From: Arthrobacter crystallopoietes
GTDB taxonomy: Bacteria > Actinomycetota > Actinomycetes > Actinomycetales > Micrococcaceae
Assembly (NCBI RefSeq): GCF_017603825.1
Contig: NZ_CP072014.1
Coordinates: 1,178,001-1,242,000 of the forward strand
DNA length: 64,000 bases
Direction: 5' to 3'
In this document: positions 1-7,579 of the stretch, piece after piece
Numbering within the stretch: position 1 is the stretch's first letter
Layout: every line of letters starts with the position of its first letter
The notes under the pieces: generated by a model
Database searches by the model: none
Told to the model about the DNA's origin: nothing
What the model saw: the letters and a program-made list of their open reading frames with translations, nothing else
Made by a program: the position numbers and the translations under genes

Positions 1-94
1 GTTAATCTTACGCCCGCGCGGTCGGGCCAATCTCACACTGAGCGGTTCCAGTGGCCAACCCCACAGCGCAAAGGAAGTCTCGTACGCTTCTGGA

Positions 95-745
95 ATGGCC
101 ATTATTTACGACGCAGTCCTGAATCCCTCAAAAATCGACCTCCTGGCATCATGGTTGCCGGATCAGCCGTGGTTCCCGCAGCTAGGGGAGCAGCGTTCGG
201 AGCCAGGGGAGCAGCCGGCGTTGCAGCCCATCGGTGCGTACCGCTTCGACGACCCGACCGGCGACGTCGGCATGGAAGTCCACCTGCTGCGCCTCGAGGA
301 CGGCACCATCCTGCAAGTGCCGCTGACCTACCGAGGTACGCCGCTGGACGGCGCCGAACCGTGGCTCGCCGGCACCATGGAACACTCTGTGCTCGGTAAG
401 CGCTGGGTCTACGACGGCTGCGGCGACCCGGTCTTCGCGGCAGCGCTCGCCACGGCGATCCTGCAGGGCGGCACCGAGGCCGAACAGTTCCTCGATGTGG
501 ACGGCAAGCTCGACCCCCTCGAGCGCACGGTCACCGTGCGCGGCAGCGGCGCTCCCGGCACCGAGGTCCCGCAAATTACGACGGCGGTGCCCGCTACCGT
601 GGGTGCGGTTACCACCATCACTGCCGGACTGCTGGCCCTTTCCCTGTACCGCATCCCCGTAGCTGATGAACCAGGCACGCACGGGAACACCCTCACCGGC
701 AGCTGGGGCGATCATCCTCCGGTTGTTCTGGCCTCCATTCCGTAA
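95..745 (+). CDS. maltokinase N-terminal cap-like domain protein (CG0192-related)
   Basis: A 216-aa cytosolic protein. The start MAIIYDAVLNPSKIDLLASWL and the following PWFP segment resemble the cap domain found at the N-terminus of actinobacterial maltokinases and in the short 'CG0192-related' proteins. The body carries GAYRFDDPTGDVGMEVHLL and a middle WVYDGCGDPVF segment. No kinase motifs follow, so it is the stand-alone cap form, whose function is unknown. The C-terminal part (residues about 165-215) is Ala/Thr-rich and ends in DHPPVVLASIP. It sits alone upstream of the ArsR gene, 66 bp away on the same strand. The family assignment is from pattern memory; a role near trehalose or glycogen metabolism is only inferred. 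Confidence 0.7.
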   Translation: MAIIYDAVLNPSKIDLLASWLPDQPWFPQLGEQRSEPGEQPALQPIGAYRFDDPTGDVGMEVHLLRLEDGTILQVPLTYRGTPLDGAEPWLAGTMEHSVLGKRWVYDGCGDPVFAAALATAILQGGTEAEQFLDVDGKLDPLERTVTVRGSGAPGTEVPQITTAVPATVGAVTTITAGLLALSLYRIPVADEPGTHGNTLTGSWGDHPPVVLASIP

Positions 746-798
746 CTCCCCAATTTTCGGCAGACACTGCCTATTGACCCTGCTGCCAGGGAGGACTA

Positions 799-822
799 AT
801 CTACAACCAAATGGTTGTAGAT
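799..822. promoter_or_regulatory. perfect inverted repeat over the arsR-like start codon, probable operator
   Basis: Arms ATCTACAACCA (799-809) and TGGTTGTAGAT (812-822) are exact reverse complements separated by AA. The ATG at 811 lies in the repeat centre. An 11-bp dyad at the start of an ArsR-type gene is the expected autoregulatory site; binding would block both RNA polymerase and the ribosome start region. Confidence 0.75.
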
Positions 823-1143
823 CAAGTTTCCGATGCCGAGTTGGACCGCCTGTTCCAGGCGCTCGCCGACGCCACCCGCCGCGACATTGTCGCCCGGGTC
901 CTCACCGGCGAGTATTCCGTCTCGGGGCTGGCTGCCGAATACGCCATGAGTTTTGCCGCCGTCCAGAAACATGTGGCGGTGCTGGAACGGGCTTCCCTTG
1001 TCACCAAGGAGAAGCGCGGAAGAGAGCAGATGGTGCGGATTCATCTCGAAGGGTTGAGAAGGGCGCGGCGGCTGCTCGATGACTATGAGGAGATCTGGCA
1101 GCAGCGTGTTGCCCGGATCGACGACATTCTCGCTGAGGGATAG
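811..1143 (+). CDS. ArsR-family winged-helix transcriptional regulator
   Basis: 110 aa, the normal size for this family. The winged helix is complete: FQALADATRRDIVARVL (helix 1), SVSGLAAEYAMSFAAVQKHVAVLERA (helix-turn-helix, residues about 31-58) and the wing LVTKEKRGREQMVRIH. No Cys metal-binding motif (CxC or ELCVCDL) is present. It therefore belongs to the non-metal ArsR subgroup commonly paired with SRPBCC/AHSA1 genes. GGGAGGA lies at 789-795, about 15 bp before the ATG, a rather long spacing. The SRPBCC gene starts 13 bp after its stop, so the two form an operon. The dyad across its start suggests autorepression. Confidence 0.88.
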   Translation: MVVDQVSDAELDRLFQALADATRRDIVARVLTGEYSVSGLAAEYAMSFAAVQKHVAVLERASLVTKEKRGREQMVRIHLEGLRRARRLLDDYEEIWQQRVARIDDILAEG

Positions 1144-1156
1144 AAAGGGCACCATC

Positions 1157-1654
1157 ATGCCGGTTATCAGTTCGGAAAAGGACGTCGAAGCGTTGCGCTT
1201 CACCATCGTCGCGGAGTTCGACGCAAGTGTTGAGCGCGTCTGGCAGATCTGGGAGGATCCGCGCCAGCTCGAGCGCTGGTGGGGCCCGCCCACCTGGCCC
1301 GCCACCTTCGAAAAGCACGAGTTCAAGGCCGGCGGCAAGGCCAACTACTACATGACCGGACCCGAAGGGGAAAAGGCCCGCGGGTGGTGGAAGTTCACCG
1401 CCATCGAAGCGCCGAACCGGCTCGAGTTCGACGACGGATTCGCCGACGAGAACTGGGCCCCTGTGGACGACATGGGCATCACCCACGCCTCCGTGACCCT
1501 GGAAAATATCGACGGCAAAACCCGAATGACTACGGTTTCTGGTTTCGAGTCCGCCGAGCAGCTGCAGAAGATGCTCGCCATGGGCATGGAAGAAGGAATG
1601 AAGGAGGCCATGGGCCAGATTGACGCCGTCATCGCCGCGCCCGCCCCGGCCTGA
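1157..1654 (+). CDS. SRPBCC (AHSA1/START-like) ligand-binding protein
   Basis: Start chosen at ATG 1157, behind GAAAGG and 13 bp after the regulator's stop. An upstream in-frame ATG at 1079 lies inside the regulator gene and adds no family sequence. The 165-aa product has the AHSA1 hallmarks: FTIVAEFDASVERVWQIWEDPRQLERWWGPPTWPATF at the N-terminus, GKANYYMTGPEGEKARGWWKF in the middle, and a C-terminal long helix AEQLQKMLAMGMEEGMKEAM that closes the hydrophobic cavity. Such proteins bind lipophilic ligands. The ligand here is unknown. Co-transcription with the ArsR regulator and a terminator right after the stop support a two-gene unit. Confidence 0.88.
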   Translation: MPVISSEKDVEALRFTIVAEFDASVERVWQIWEDPRQLERWWGPPTWPATFEKHEFKAGGKANYYMTGPEGEKARGWWKFTAIEAPNRLEFDDGFADENWAPVDDMGITHASVTLENIDGKTRMTTVSGFESAEQLQKMLAMGMEEGMKEAMGQIDAVIAAPAPA

Positions 1655-1670
1655 CCCGAAGAGCGCAGAA

Positions 1671-1707
1671 AGCGATGCCCCGGACCAGCTTGGCCCGGGG
1701 CATCGCT
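1671..1707 (+). terminator. strong hairpin terminator after the ArsR-SRPBCC operon
   Basis: Arms 1671-1683 (AGCGATGCCCCGG) and 1695-1707 (CCGGGGCATCGCT) pair perfectly over 13 bp with an 11-nt loop. The hairpin is followed by CTATTTGAG, only weakly T-rich. It begins 17 bp after the SRPBCC stop. Confidence 0.8.
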
Positions 1708-1863
1708 CTATTTGAGTGAGTTACTGCTTCCGCACAGCCATCCGGCCCGCCCGGATTTCGGGCGAACTGTGGCGAATGAAGGACCGGACGGCTCTGCGGA
1801 AAGTTCAGGCCGGCGGCGGGGAGGCAGTTGCTGGCCGATGGTCCTCCCCGGCCGCCGGACGGA

Positions 1864-3498
1864 TTAGGCGGCGACGAGCTCTTCGCGCTTTTCGTGCAGG
1901 TAGCGCTCGTACGCCGGGACGGTGAGGAAGGCCGGGAACTCTTCGCCCAGTGCCACTTCCTCGAAGATCTCGCGTGCGTCGTCGAAGAGGTCGTCTTCGA
2001 AACGCGGCAGCTTGGCGAACTCTTCCTCCAGCAACCGCTGCACCCAGTCCAGGCTCACGATCTCGCCCTCATCGGTGATCGCGGACTGGCGGATCCACTG
2101 CCAGATCTGCGAGCGGGAGATCTCCGCGGTAGCGGCGTCCTCCATCAGGTTATGGATGGCTACTGCGCCGTTGCCCCGCAGCCAGGACTCGATGTAGCGG
2201 ATGCCCACCTCGATGTTGGTGCGGATGCCGCGCTCGGTGATCTTTCCCTCCGTGCCGGCGATGTTCAGCAGGCCGCGGTCATCGGGCGTGACGTCGTCGC
2301 GCCGGCGGTCGATCTGGTTGGGCCGTTCGCCGAGCACGGAGTCGAACACGTCGCGGGCCACCGGCACCAGGTCCGGGTGCGCCACCCAGGAGCCGTCGAA
2401 ACCGTCGTTGGCCTCGCGGGTCTTGTCCGCGCGGACCTTTTCCATCGCGATGGAGTTGGCTTCCGGGTCGCGGCGGTTCGGGATGAAGGCCGCCATGCCG
2501 CCGATCGCCATGGCGCCGCGGCGGTGGCAGGCGCGCACCAGCTGCTCGGTGTAGGAGCGCATGAACGGAGCGGTCATGGTTACCTGCGTGCGGTCCGGCA
2601 TCACGTACCGGGCGCCGCGGGTGCGGAAGTTCTTGATCACCGAGAAGATGTAGTCCCAGCGGCCGGCGTTCAGGCCCGAAGCGTGCTCGCGCAGTTCGTA
2701 GAGGATCTCCTCCATCTCGAACGCGGCCGTGATGGTTTCGATCAGCACGGTGGCGCGGATGGTGCCCTGGGGGATGTCCAGCATGTCCTGGGCCAGGATG
2801 AAGATGTCGTTCCACAGCCGTGCCTCGAGGTGGTTCTCGATCTTCGGCAGGTAGAAGTAGGGGCCACGGCCCTGACTGATCAGCCGCTGGGCGTTGTGGA
2901 AGAAGTAGAGGCCGAAGTCCACGATCCCGCCGGCCACCGGCTGGCCGTTGACCAGCATGTGCTTCTCCGGCAGGTGCCAGCCGCGCGGCCGGACCACAAT
3001 GGTAGGCAAGTCGGTCAGCTGCGTGCCGTGCACCTTGTACTCCTTGCCCTCCGGCGAGGTGAAGTCGATCTTCTTATCCAGCACATCGGTGAGGTTCAGC
3101 TGTCCGTTGATGACGTTGGCCCAGGACGGGGTAGAGGAGTCTTCCATGTCCGCGAGCCAGACCTTCGCACCCGAGTTAAGCGCGTTGATGGTCATCTTCT
3201 TCTCCACCGGCCCGGTGATTTCCACCCGACGGTCCTCCAGCCCCGGTGCGGGCGGGGCAACCTGCCAGGACTCGTCCTCGCGGATGCCGCGCGTGCCGGG
3301 CAGGAACTTCGGGTCGTGGCCCTTGGCGATGCAGCGGCGGCGGTCCTTGCGCAGCTGCAGCAGTTCCTCACGGCGGCCGGCGGTGGCCTTGTGCAGGCGG
3401 GCGACGAAGTCCAGTGCCTGCGGGGTCAGGATTTCCTCCTGGCGCCGCACGGGCGTAGCGGTCAGCGTGATGCCGTTCAAGGTGATCGGATCGTTCAT
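1864..3498 (-). CDS. aceB: malate synthase A
   Basis: A 544-aa cytosolic enzyme condensing glyoxylate and acetyl-CoA to malate, the second glyoxylate-shunt step. The length fits the A isoform. Recognisable family segments: FLPGTRGIREDESWQVAPPAP, KVWLADMEDSSTPSWANVI, TIVVRPRGWHLPEKH, GPYFYLPKIENHLEARLWNDIF, and the C-terminal NIEVGIRYIESWLRGNGAVAIHNLMEDAATAEISRSQIWQW. The ATG follows GAGGAG at normal spacing. It lies 83 bp downstream of isocitrate lyase on the same strand, so the pair is an operon with an intercistronic hairpin. It supplies C4 units during growth on acetyl-CoA-yielding substrates such as taurine. Confidence 0.97.
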   Translation of the reverse strand: MNDPITLNGITLTATPVRRQEEILTPQALDFVARLHKATAGRREELLQLRKDRRRCIAKGHDPKFLPGTRGIREDESWQVAPPAPGLEDRRVEITGPVEKKMTINALNSGAKVWLADMEDSSTPSWANVINGQLNLTDVLDKKIDFTSPEGKEYKVHGTQLTDLPTIVVRPRGWHLPEKHMLVNGQPVAGGIVDFGLYFFHNAQRLISQGRGPYFYLPKIENHLEARLWNDIFILAQDMLDIPQGTIRATVLIETITAAFEMEEILYELREHASGLNAGRWDYIFSVIKNFRTRGARYVMPDRTQVTMTAPFMRSYTEQLVRACHRRGAMAIGGMAAFIPNRRDPEANSIAMEKVRADKTREANDGFDGSWVAHPDLVPVARDVFDSVLGERPNQIDRRRDDVTPDDRGLLNIAGTEGKITERGIRTNIEVGIRYIESWLRGNGAVAIHNLMEDAATAEISRSQIWQWIRQSAITDEGEIVSLDWVQRLLEEEFAKLPRFEDDLFDDAREIFEEVALGEEFPAFLTVPAYERYLHEKREELVAA

Positions 3499-3526
3499 GG
3501 CACTTACTCCTCAAAGCTGGGGGACA

Positions 3527-3570
3527 ACGACGGCGGTGCAAGCCTTGGCGGCGCACCGCACCGCCGTCGT
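3527..3570 (-). other. intercistronic hairpin between aceA and aceB
   Basis: Arms 3527-3539 and 3558-3570 are 13-bp perfect complements (core CGACGGCGGTGC / GCACCGCCGTCG) with an 18-nt loop. The hairpin lies between the aceA stop and the aceB ribosome site. It lacks a T-tract on the transcribed side, so it is more likely an RNA processing or stability element, or a weak attenuator, than a full terminator. Confidence 0.6.
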
Positions 3571-3581
3571 CGTCGAAATTT

Positions 3582-4898
3582 TTAGTGGAACTGGCCTTCT
3601 TCGGTGGAACCCACCAAAGCCAGGGTGCTGCCATTGGGGTTGAGGGCAGTTGCGATCTGGTCGAAGTAGCCGGTGCCTACTTCGCGCTGGTGCTTGGTTG
3701 CGGTGTAGCCGCGGTCTTCTGCACCGAATTCCTTTTCCTGCAGCTCGACGTAGGCGCTCATGCCGTCACGGGCGTAACCGTGGGCCAGATCGAACATCGA
3801 GTAGTTCAGGGCGTGGAAACCGGCAAGCGTGATGAACTGGAAGGTGAAGCCCATGGCGCCGAGTTCGCGCTGGAACTTGGCAATGGTGGCGTCGTCCAGG
3901 TGCTTCTTCCAGTTGAAGGACGGGGAGCAGTTGTAGGAGAGCATCTGGTCCGGGAACTCCGCCTTGACGGACTCGGCGAACTTGCGGGCCAGCTCCAGGT
4001 CCGGCGTTCCGGTCTCCATCCAGATGAGGTCGGAGTACGGGGCGTAGGCCTTGGCGCGGGCGATGCAGGGCTCGATGCCGTTGCGGACCTTGTAGAAGCC
4101 TTCCGGGGTGCGCTCGCCGGTGATGAACTCGCGGTCGCGCTCGTCCACGTCCGAGGTGATCAGCGTGGCGGCTTCGGCGTCCGTCCGGGCGATGATGACG
4201 CTCGGCGTGCCGGCGACGTCGGCGGCCAGGCGGGCCGCGTTCAGCGTGCGGATGTGCTGCGCCGTCGGGATGAGGACCTTGCCGCCGAGGTGGCCGCACT
4301 TCTTCTCCGAGGCGAGCTGGTCTTCCCAGTGCACGCCGGAGGCGCCGGAGGAAATCATCGACTTCATTAGCTCGTAGGCGTTCAGCGGGCCGCCGAAGCC
4401 GGCTTCCGCGTCGGCCACAATCGGGACCAGCCAGTCCTCAACGCTCTGGATGCCCTCGGAGTATTCGATCTGGTCGGCGCGCAGCAGCGCGTTGTTGATC
4501 CGGCGGACAACCTGCGGCACCGAGTTCGCCGGGTACAGGCTCTGGTCCGGGTAGGTGTGGCCGGAAAGGTTGGCGTCGGCGGCGACCTGCCAGCCGGAAA
4601 GGTAGATGGCGCGCAGCCCGGCCTTGACCTGCTGCACAGCCTGGTTTCCGGTCAGGGCGCCCAGGGCGTTGGTGTACTGCCCGGTCTTGGCTTCCTCGGT
4701 CAGCTGCTTCCACAGCTTCTCGGAACCGCGCTTGGCCAGCGTGTGCTCTTCCTGCACACGGCCACGGAGGCGGACGACATCCGCTGCGGAATAGTCACGT
4801 GTGATGCCCTCCCAGCGGGGATTGGCGGACCACTCGAGCTCCAGTGCCTTGGCTGCTTCTTCAGCTGTCTGCGGTGCCGGCTCAAATGATGCTGTCAT
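3582..4898 (-). CDS. aceA: isocitrate lyase
   Basis: A 438-aa enzyme splitting isocitrate into glyoxylate and succinate. The catalytic signature KKCGHL is present in [16 protein letters not shown], with active-site Cys in the correct context. Other family blocks: [84 protein letters not shown]. Length is typical of the bacterial 430-440 aa form. The start is behind AAGGAG. It is the first gene of the aceA-aceB operon and is divergent from a RamB-like regulator, the classical actinobacterial arrangement of regulator and target. Confidence 0.97.
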   Translation of the reverse strand: MTASFEPAPQTAEEAAKALELEWSANPRWEGITRDYSAADVVRLRGRVQEEHTLAKRGSEKLWKQLTEEAKTGQYTNALGALTGNQAVQQVKAGLRAIYLSGWQVAADANLSGHTYPDQSLYPANSVPQVVRRINNALLRADQIEYSEGIQSVEDWLVPIVADAEAGFGGPLNAYELMKSMISSGASGVHWEDQLASEKKCGHLGGKVLIPTAQHIRTLNAARLAADVAGTPSVIIARTDAEAATLITSDVDERDREFITGERTPEGFYKVRNGIEPCIARAKAYAPYSDLIWMETGTPDLELARKFAESVKAEFPDQMLSYNCSPSFNWKKHLDDATIAKFQRELGAMGFTFQFITLAGFHALNYSMFDLAHGYARDGMSAYVELQEKEFGAEDRGYTATKHQREVGTGYFDQIATALNPNGSTLALVGSTEEGQFH

Positions 4899-5056
4899 TG
4901 CGCTTCTCCTTGGTTTCCCCGACGTCCCTGCCGGGTGACTTCAGTTACGGCTCGAATGCCGAACTTCTTCGTGAAAACGACTATTCCGTACCTTGCAAGG
5001 GGTTTTCTAGACCAAAATACTGGAAAGATTTGCATTTCTTCGCGTATCCTCAAGAA
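4899..5056. promoter_or_regulatory. divergent aceA / ramB-like control region with possible RamB-type sites
   Basis: This 158-bp AT-richer spacer separates two divergent genes. CCTTGCAAGG at 4991-5000 is a perfect palindrome. GATTTGCATTTCTT at 5027-5040 has a TTTGCA core. Both resemble the TTTGCAAAG-like core known for C. glutamicum RamB. The match is partial and the assignment is inference; no promoter hexamers are clear enough to place. Confidence 0.4.
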
Positions 5057-6547
5057 ATGACTTCTACCAGCTGGCACCGCCCCGCGAAGGCCTCTGTTGA
5101 GCCAACCAACGACGGCGACATCGACCTGATCAGCCTCGGTCGCCGTGTCCGCCACTTGCGTAAGTCGCAAGGCAAGACGCTTGACGACCTCGGCGCCGCC
5201 GTCGGCACCGCCCCGTCGCAGCTGTCGCTGATCGAGAACGGCAAGCGCGAGCCCAAACTCGGTATGCTGCAGTCGCTCGCCAAGGCCCTCGAAGTCAGCA
5301 TGGACCAACTGCTCGGCACCGAACCGCCCAGCCGCCGCGCTGCCCTGGAAATCGAGCTGGAACGTGCCCAGCGCGGGCCGCTCTACCAGTCGCTCGGCCT
5401 GCCCAAAGTCCGCATCAGCTCAAGGCTGCCCATGGACGTGCTCGAGTCGCTCCTGGGCCTGCAAAGCGAGCTGGAGCGCCGGCTCAACGAACAGCTCGCA
5501 ACGCCGGAGGAAGCCCGCCGCGCCAACGCCGAGCTGCGGAAGAAAATGCGCGAGCAGAACAACTACTTCCCCGAGATTGAGCAGGAAGCCGAGCGGGTGC
5601 TCAAGGCCGTGGGCCACACCACCGGCCCGCTGTCCCACCACCTCGTGGCAGACATCGCGGCCCATCTGGGCTTCAGCCTGCACGACGTGTCCGACCTGCC
5701 GCATTCGACCCGTTCGGTGACGGATTTGAAGAACATGCGGATCTACCTGACGCAGTCGCAGCGTTCCGAGCACAGCACCCGGTCCATCCTCCTGCAGGCC
5801 CTGGGCCACTATGTGCTCGGCCACGAGACGCCGGAAAGTTATGCGGAATTTCTCCGGCAGCGTGTAGCGACCAACTATTTTGCGGCGTCGCTGATGATGC
5901 CGGAGAAGGCCACGGTGGACTTCCTGCAGCAGGCCAAAAACGCCAAGGAACTGGCCGTGGAGGACATCCGGGACGCGTTCGCCGTTTCCTATGAAACCGC
6001 TGCGCACCGCTTCACCAACCTCGCCACCGAGCATCTGGGCATTTCGGTCCATTTTCAGAAGGTCCATGAAAGCGGCATCATCCACAAGGCTTATGAGAAC
6101 GACGGCGTGAACTTCCCCTCGGATCACATTGGCGCGATTGAGGGGCAGAGCATCTGCCGCTACTGGACTTCGCGCGCGGTGTTCGAGGTGCCGGATCAGT
6201 TCAGTGCGTACAACCAGTACACGGACACGTCGGTAGGAACGTTCTGGTGCACCGCCCGCACCGAGCGGTCCGCCGCCGGCAAGTTCTCGCTGAGCATCGG
6301 GGTGCCCTACGTCCACGTGAAGTGGTTCCGCGGCCGGGACACCACGGAGCGCTCCACCTCCACCTGCCCGGACGAGCAGTGCTGCCGCCGCCCACCGAAG
6401 TCGCTGCGGGAGCAGTGGGCCGGCCATGCCTGGCCCAGCGCCCGTGCCCAAACCCACCTGCTCGCCGCCATGCCCCAGGGCGCGTTCCCCGGCGTGGACG
6501 AGACGGAAGTGTATTCCTTCCTCGCCCAGCACTCGCCGGAGGACTGA
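5057..6547 (+). CDS. ramB: RamB-like / short-chain fatty acyl transcriptional regulator (XRE-ImmA type)
   Basis: Start chosen at ATG 5057, where the conserved N-terminal sequence begins. The reading frame stays open upstream to 4844 but runs into aceA. The 496-aa protein has an XRE HTH at residues about 24-80 (LGRRVRHLRKSQGKTLDDLGAAVGTAPSQLSLIENGKREPKLGMLQSLAKAL), a long linker helix region, and an ImmA/IrrE-like middle domain around LQALGHYVLGHE. A Cys-containing C-terminal domain (STCPDEQCCRR) follows. The metalloprotease HExxH is degraded to QALGH, so only a sensor role is expected. RamB proteins control acetate and glyoxylate genes in Corynebacterium and Mycobacterium. The divergent position next to aceA fits that role. 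Confidence 0.9.
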   Translation: MTSTSWHRPAKASVEPTNDGDIDLISLGRRVRHLRKSQGKTLDDLGAAVGTAPSQLSLIENGKREPKLGMLQSLAKALEVSMDQLLGTEPPSRRAALEIELERAQRGPLYQSLGLPKVRISSRLPMDVLESLLGLQSELERRLNEQLATPEEARRANAELRKKMREQNNYFPEIEQEAERVLKAVGHTTGPLSHHLVADIAAHLGFSLHDVSDLPHSTRSVTDLKNMRIYLTQSQRSEHSTRSILLQALGHYVLGHETPESYAEFLRQRVATNYFAASLMMPEKATVDFLQQAKNAKELAVEDIRDAFAVSYETAAHRFTNLATEHLGISVHFQKVHESGIIHKAYENDGVNFPSDHIGAIEGQSICRYWTSRAVFEVPDQFSAYNQYTDTSVGTFWCTARTERSAAGKFSLSIGVPYVHVKWFRGRDTTERSTSTCPDEQCCRRPPKSLREQWAGHAWPSARAQTHLLAAMPQGAFPGVDETEVYSFLAQHSPED

Positions 6548-6569
6548 CGCCCGCCGTCGTTGGTTGCCG

Positions 6570-6585
6570 TGACGTACGTCATAAT
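6570..6585 (+). promoter_or_regulatory. palindrome overlapping a probable -10 element of the stress-protein gene
   Basis: TGACGTACGTCA at 6570-6581 is a perfect 12-bp palindrome. It runs into CATAAT (6580-6585), a plausible -10 box about 100 bp before the USP start. A -35 near GTCGTT (6557-6562) gives a 17-bp spacer. Operator function is inferred from position. Confidence 0.45.
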
Positions 6586-6685
6586 GGGTGCTGGTGTTTC
6601 CAACCCGGACCTCGGCTGGTAGTGATGGGCGGACACGAAGCAATGGTGCCGTCGCGCGCGGCCTGAGCCAATGGAGGCTGGATAG

Positions 6686-7579
6686 ATGCGATACGTGGTC
6701 GGCTGTACCGAGGACGAACGCGGCCGCGAAGCCATTGCCTTGGCGCGTGCCCTGGCCCGGGCGCCCGGCGCAGAGCTCGATTTGGTGCATGTCCTCCCCG
6801 GCCCAGGGGGCCAGCTCCGGCTGGCGCAGGAGCGCGAATACCAGCAGTACCTTGCCGGACAGGCCGACGCCTGGCTGGACAAAGCGCTGGCGCTCGTGCC
6901 GCCGGACGTCACCGCGCGCAAGCACATCCGGACCGCGGATTCCTTCGCGGAGGGCCTGATCGAGGCGGCGGAGGAATTCGGCGCGAGGCTGATCGTGGTC
7001 GGTGCCGCGAGCAAGGGTCTGTTCAAGCGCTTCACGGTCGGGTCGGTGGCCAACGCGCTGCTGCACGCCTCCCACGTTCCGGTGGCGCTGGCTCCGTCCG
7101 GTTACCGGCCGCCCCGCGATATCACCAGGCTCACGTGCGCGCTCGGGACCCGGCCCGGTGCCGAGACCTTGCTAGACGTGGCGGTGGAGGCGGCGGCGAT
7201 GCGCCACGTCCCGCTGCGGGTGATTTCGCTGGTGACGCTCGACGCCGGACATGGCCGTTCGGCGGCCGAGGTGGAGAGCTGGGCAAAGAGCCATGCAGAG
7301 ATCACGCTGGCCAAAGCCGTGGAGGGCGTGGCCAAACGGACCCTGGTAACAGCCGCGGTGGCCAGCGGCGACTCGATCGAAGATGCCATCGAGCGGCTGG
7401 ACTGGGACGAGAGCGAAGTGGTGGTGATCGGTTCCAGCAGGCTGGCGGCCCGCAGCAGGATTTTCCTGGGCACGACGGCGAACAAGATGCTGCGCGCTCT
7501 GCCGGTGCCGATGGTAGTGGTGCCCCGCGACCACGTCCGGCTGGATGAGGATCCCGGGCTGCCGGCCGACAGTGATTAG
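6686..7579 (+). CDS. tandem-domain universal stress protein (UspA family)
   Basis: 297 aa with two UspA repeats. Domain 1 (residues about 1-140) begins MRYVVGCTEDERGREAIALARALAR and ends with LIVVGAASKGLFKRFTVGSVANALLHASHVPVALAP. Domain 2 (about 145-290) ends with VVVIGSSRLAARSRIFLGTTANKMLRALPVPMVVVPRD. The ATP-binding pattern G-x2-G-x9-G-S is approximated in both (GAASKGLFKRFTVGS; GSSRLAARSRIFLGT), so nucleotide binding is plausible. These proteins act in the cytosol in stress or energy signalling. The next gene starts inside its last codons, so the two are probably co-transcribed. Confidence 0.9.
   Translation: MRYVVGCTEDERGREAIALARALARAPGAELDLVHVLPGPGGQLRLAQEREYQQYLAGQADAWLDKALALVPPDVTARKHIRTADSFAEGLIEAAEEFGARLIVVGAASKGLFKRFTVGSVANALLHASHVPVALAPSGYRPPRDITRLTCALGTRPGAETLLDVAVEAAAMRHVPLRVISLVTLDAGHGRSAAEVESWAKSHAEITLAKAVEGVAKRTLVTAAVASGDSIEDAIERLDWDESEVVVIGSSRLAARSRIFLGTTANKMLRALPVPMVVVPRDHVRLDEDPGLPADSD

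Noticed and set aside
1828-3585. 585-codon plus-strand frame opposite aceB
   Set aside because: Antisense shadow of malate synthase; no domain and typical high-GC codon artefact.
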